DNA of 64,000 nucleotides from Porodaedalea pini (taxonomy: Eukaryota; Basidiomycota; Agaricomycetes; Hymenochaetales; Hymenochaetaceae). Below are positions 63,381 through 64,000 of the stretch, piece by piece. The stretch lies in NCBI GenBank assembly GCA_002794775.1, contig NBAY01000032.1, positions 434,001 through 498,000 of the forward strand. Direction: 5' to 3'. The first letter of the stretch is position 1. Each line of letters begins with the position of its first letter. Made by a program: the position numbers and the translations under genes. The notes below the pieces were generated by a model. It did no database searches. It was not told the DNA's origin and saw only the letters and a list, made by a program, of their open reading frames with translations.

Positions 63381-64000
63381 TTGAGATGCACTACAACAAA
63401 AAGCAGAAAAAACACTCCTGCATCTTGCCACCAGCAGTTGAGAAATTGGGGACCTGCCCTGGCATACCATAGCTCATGTACTGTGGATGTGAGTTCAGGA
63501 ACCGGAAACCATTCATCCCACCAAATTCCCCTTGTCTTTACTGGCTGTGGCCATTCATTTGCATCTGCTGCTTGCCTTCACTGCCCTTGTGCATCGCAGG
63601 TGAGCCAACCGCTGAGCTACTGTTCAAACCAGGCACCGTCTCAAGCAGCCTCAGGATCTTGATTGTAGGAGGTGCAGGTGAGTAGAGATCAGCTGGCATC
63701 ATTAGTGGCATTGGTGCACCCAGTGTGCTTGTTGAGCAGCAGTTCTGTGGGAGGACAAAGCTAAGTGGTCCAGGAACTAGGCTCTTGGCAGTCTGAGTCA
63801 GGATTTGCATGGAAAGCGAGTGTCTATATCCATGCCCATGTCCACCATGGTGTGAGTGCAAGTAGGAAGACATGCTGAGCGGGCCCGATTCAAGAGAGGT
63901 GAGTCAATTGCAAGGCTCACTCCTGGTCCAGAACTAGATGCACTAGAGAGCAAGGGCATCGAGAGGCTCAGTGAGAGCATCTGACCTTGACTCTGGCCCT
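63381..64000 (-). other. CpG-poor coding-like relic at the window edge
   Basis: Two overlapping minus-strand open stretches (63798-63980 and 63538-63873; Ser/Met/His-rich, for example MSSYLHSHHGGHGHGYRHSL) with almost no CpG and much TpG/CpA. This resembles decayed repeat or gene DNA. No family recognised; it continues beyond the window. Confidence 0.3.

Noticed and set aside
1..64000. CRISPR arrays, rRNA genes, prokaryotic operons
   Set aside because: None seen; introns and element types are eukaryotic.

Overview
The window looks like nuclear DNA of a filamentous basidiomycete (Agaricomycete type). Host genes carry several short introns (mostly 50-100 bp, GT..AG). There is a lipopeptide mating-pheromone precursor ending in a CAAX box, a Kre9/Knh-like GPI cell-wall protein, fungal-type glycerol-3-phosphate acyltransferase and nucleoporin Seh1, all among chromodomain Ty3/gypsy elements and a LINE.

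Layout. (1) 1-15110: a plus-strand nest of three related Ty3/gypsy chromoviruses (E1, E2, E3). Only their right-hand parts are visible. Each 3' LTR is followed directly by leader sequence of the next, more decayed copy, so E1 most likely sits inside E2 and E2 inside E3. (2) 15111-48351: a host gene island holding a broken minus-strand gene tail, SEH1, tRNA-Phe, a Kre9-like protein, a large disordered protein, a pheromone precursor, a prenylated ubiquitin-fold (UBL3/MUB) protein, a Ser/Thr-rich single-pass membrane protein, SCT1-type GPAT, a nearly intact LINE (39890-45961) and two small uncharacterised genes. (3) 48352-62474: a minus-strand Ty3/gypsy copy E5 (target duplication AATTG). It is split by two later insertions: X, a 1.74 kb solo-LTR-like insert carrying its own 215-residue ORF (50600-52337, duplication CAATG), and E4, a complete copy with intact gag and pol and LTRs identical by eye (54364-60619, duplication CAAAG). 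Removing X and E4 with one duplication copy each restores both E5 reading frames. (4) 62475-64000: intergenic DNA with a duplicated fragment of the gene at 46386 and a CpG-poor, coding-like relic.

How the parts work together. The Ty3/gypsy family has gag with a CCHC knuckle, then protease, RT, RNase H, integrase and chromodomain in a pol frame lying -1 to gag. The shift site GGGTTTT plus a hairpin 6 nt downstream is kept in E2, E4 and E5. An 11-nt stretch next to the 5' LTR is complementary to the predicted mRNA 5' end, which indicates Tf1-like self-priming. Decay is dominated by CpG to TpG/CpA changes (Arg CGA to TGA stops; 8 of 9 differences between the E5 LTRs), which points to methylation-linked mutation of repeats. 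The most unusual items are the ORF inside insert X, the conserved frameshift module and the pheromone precursor with no receptor gene in view.
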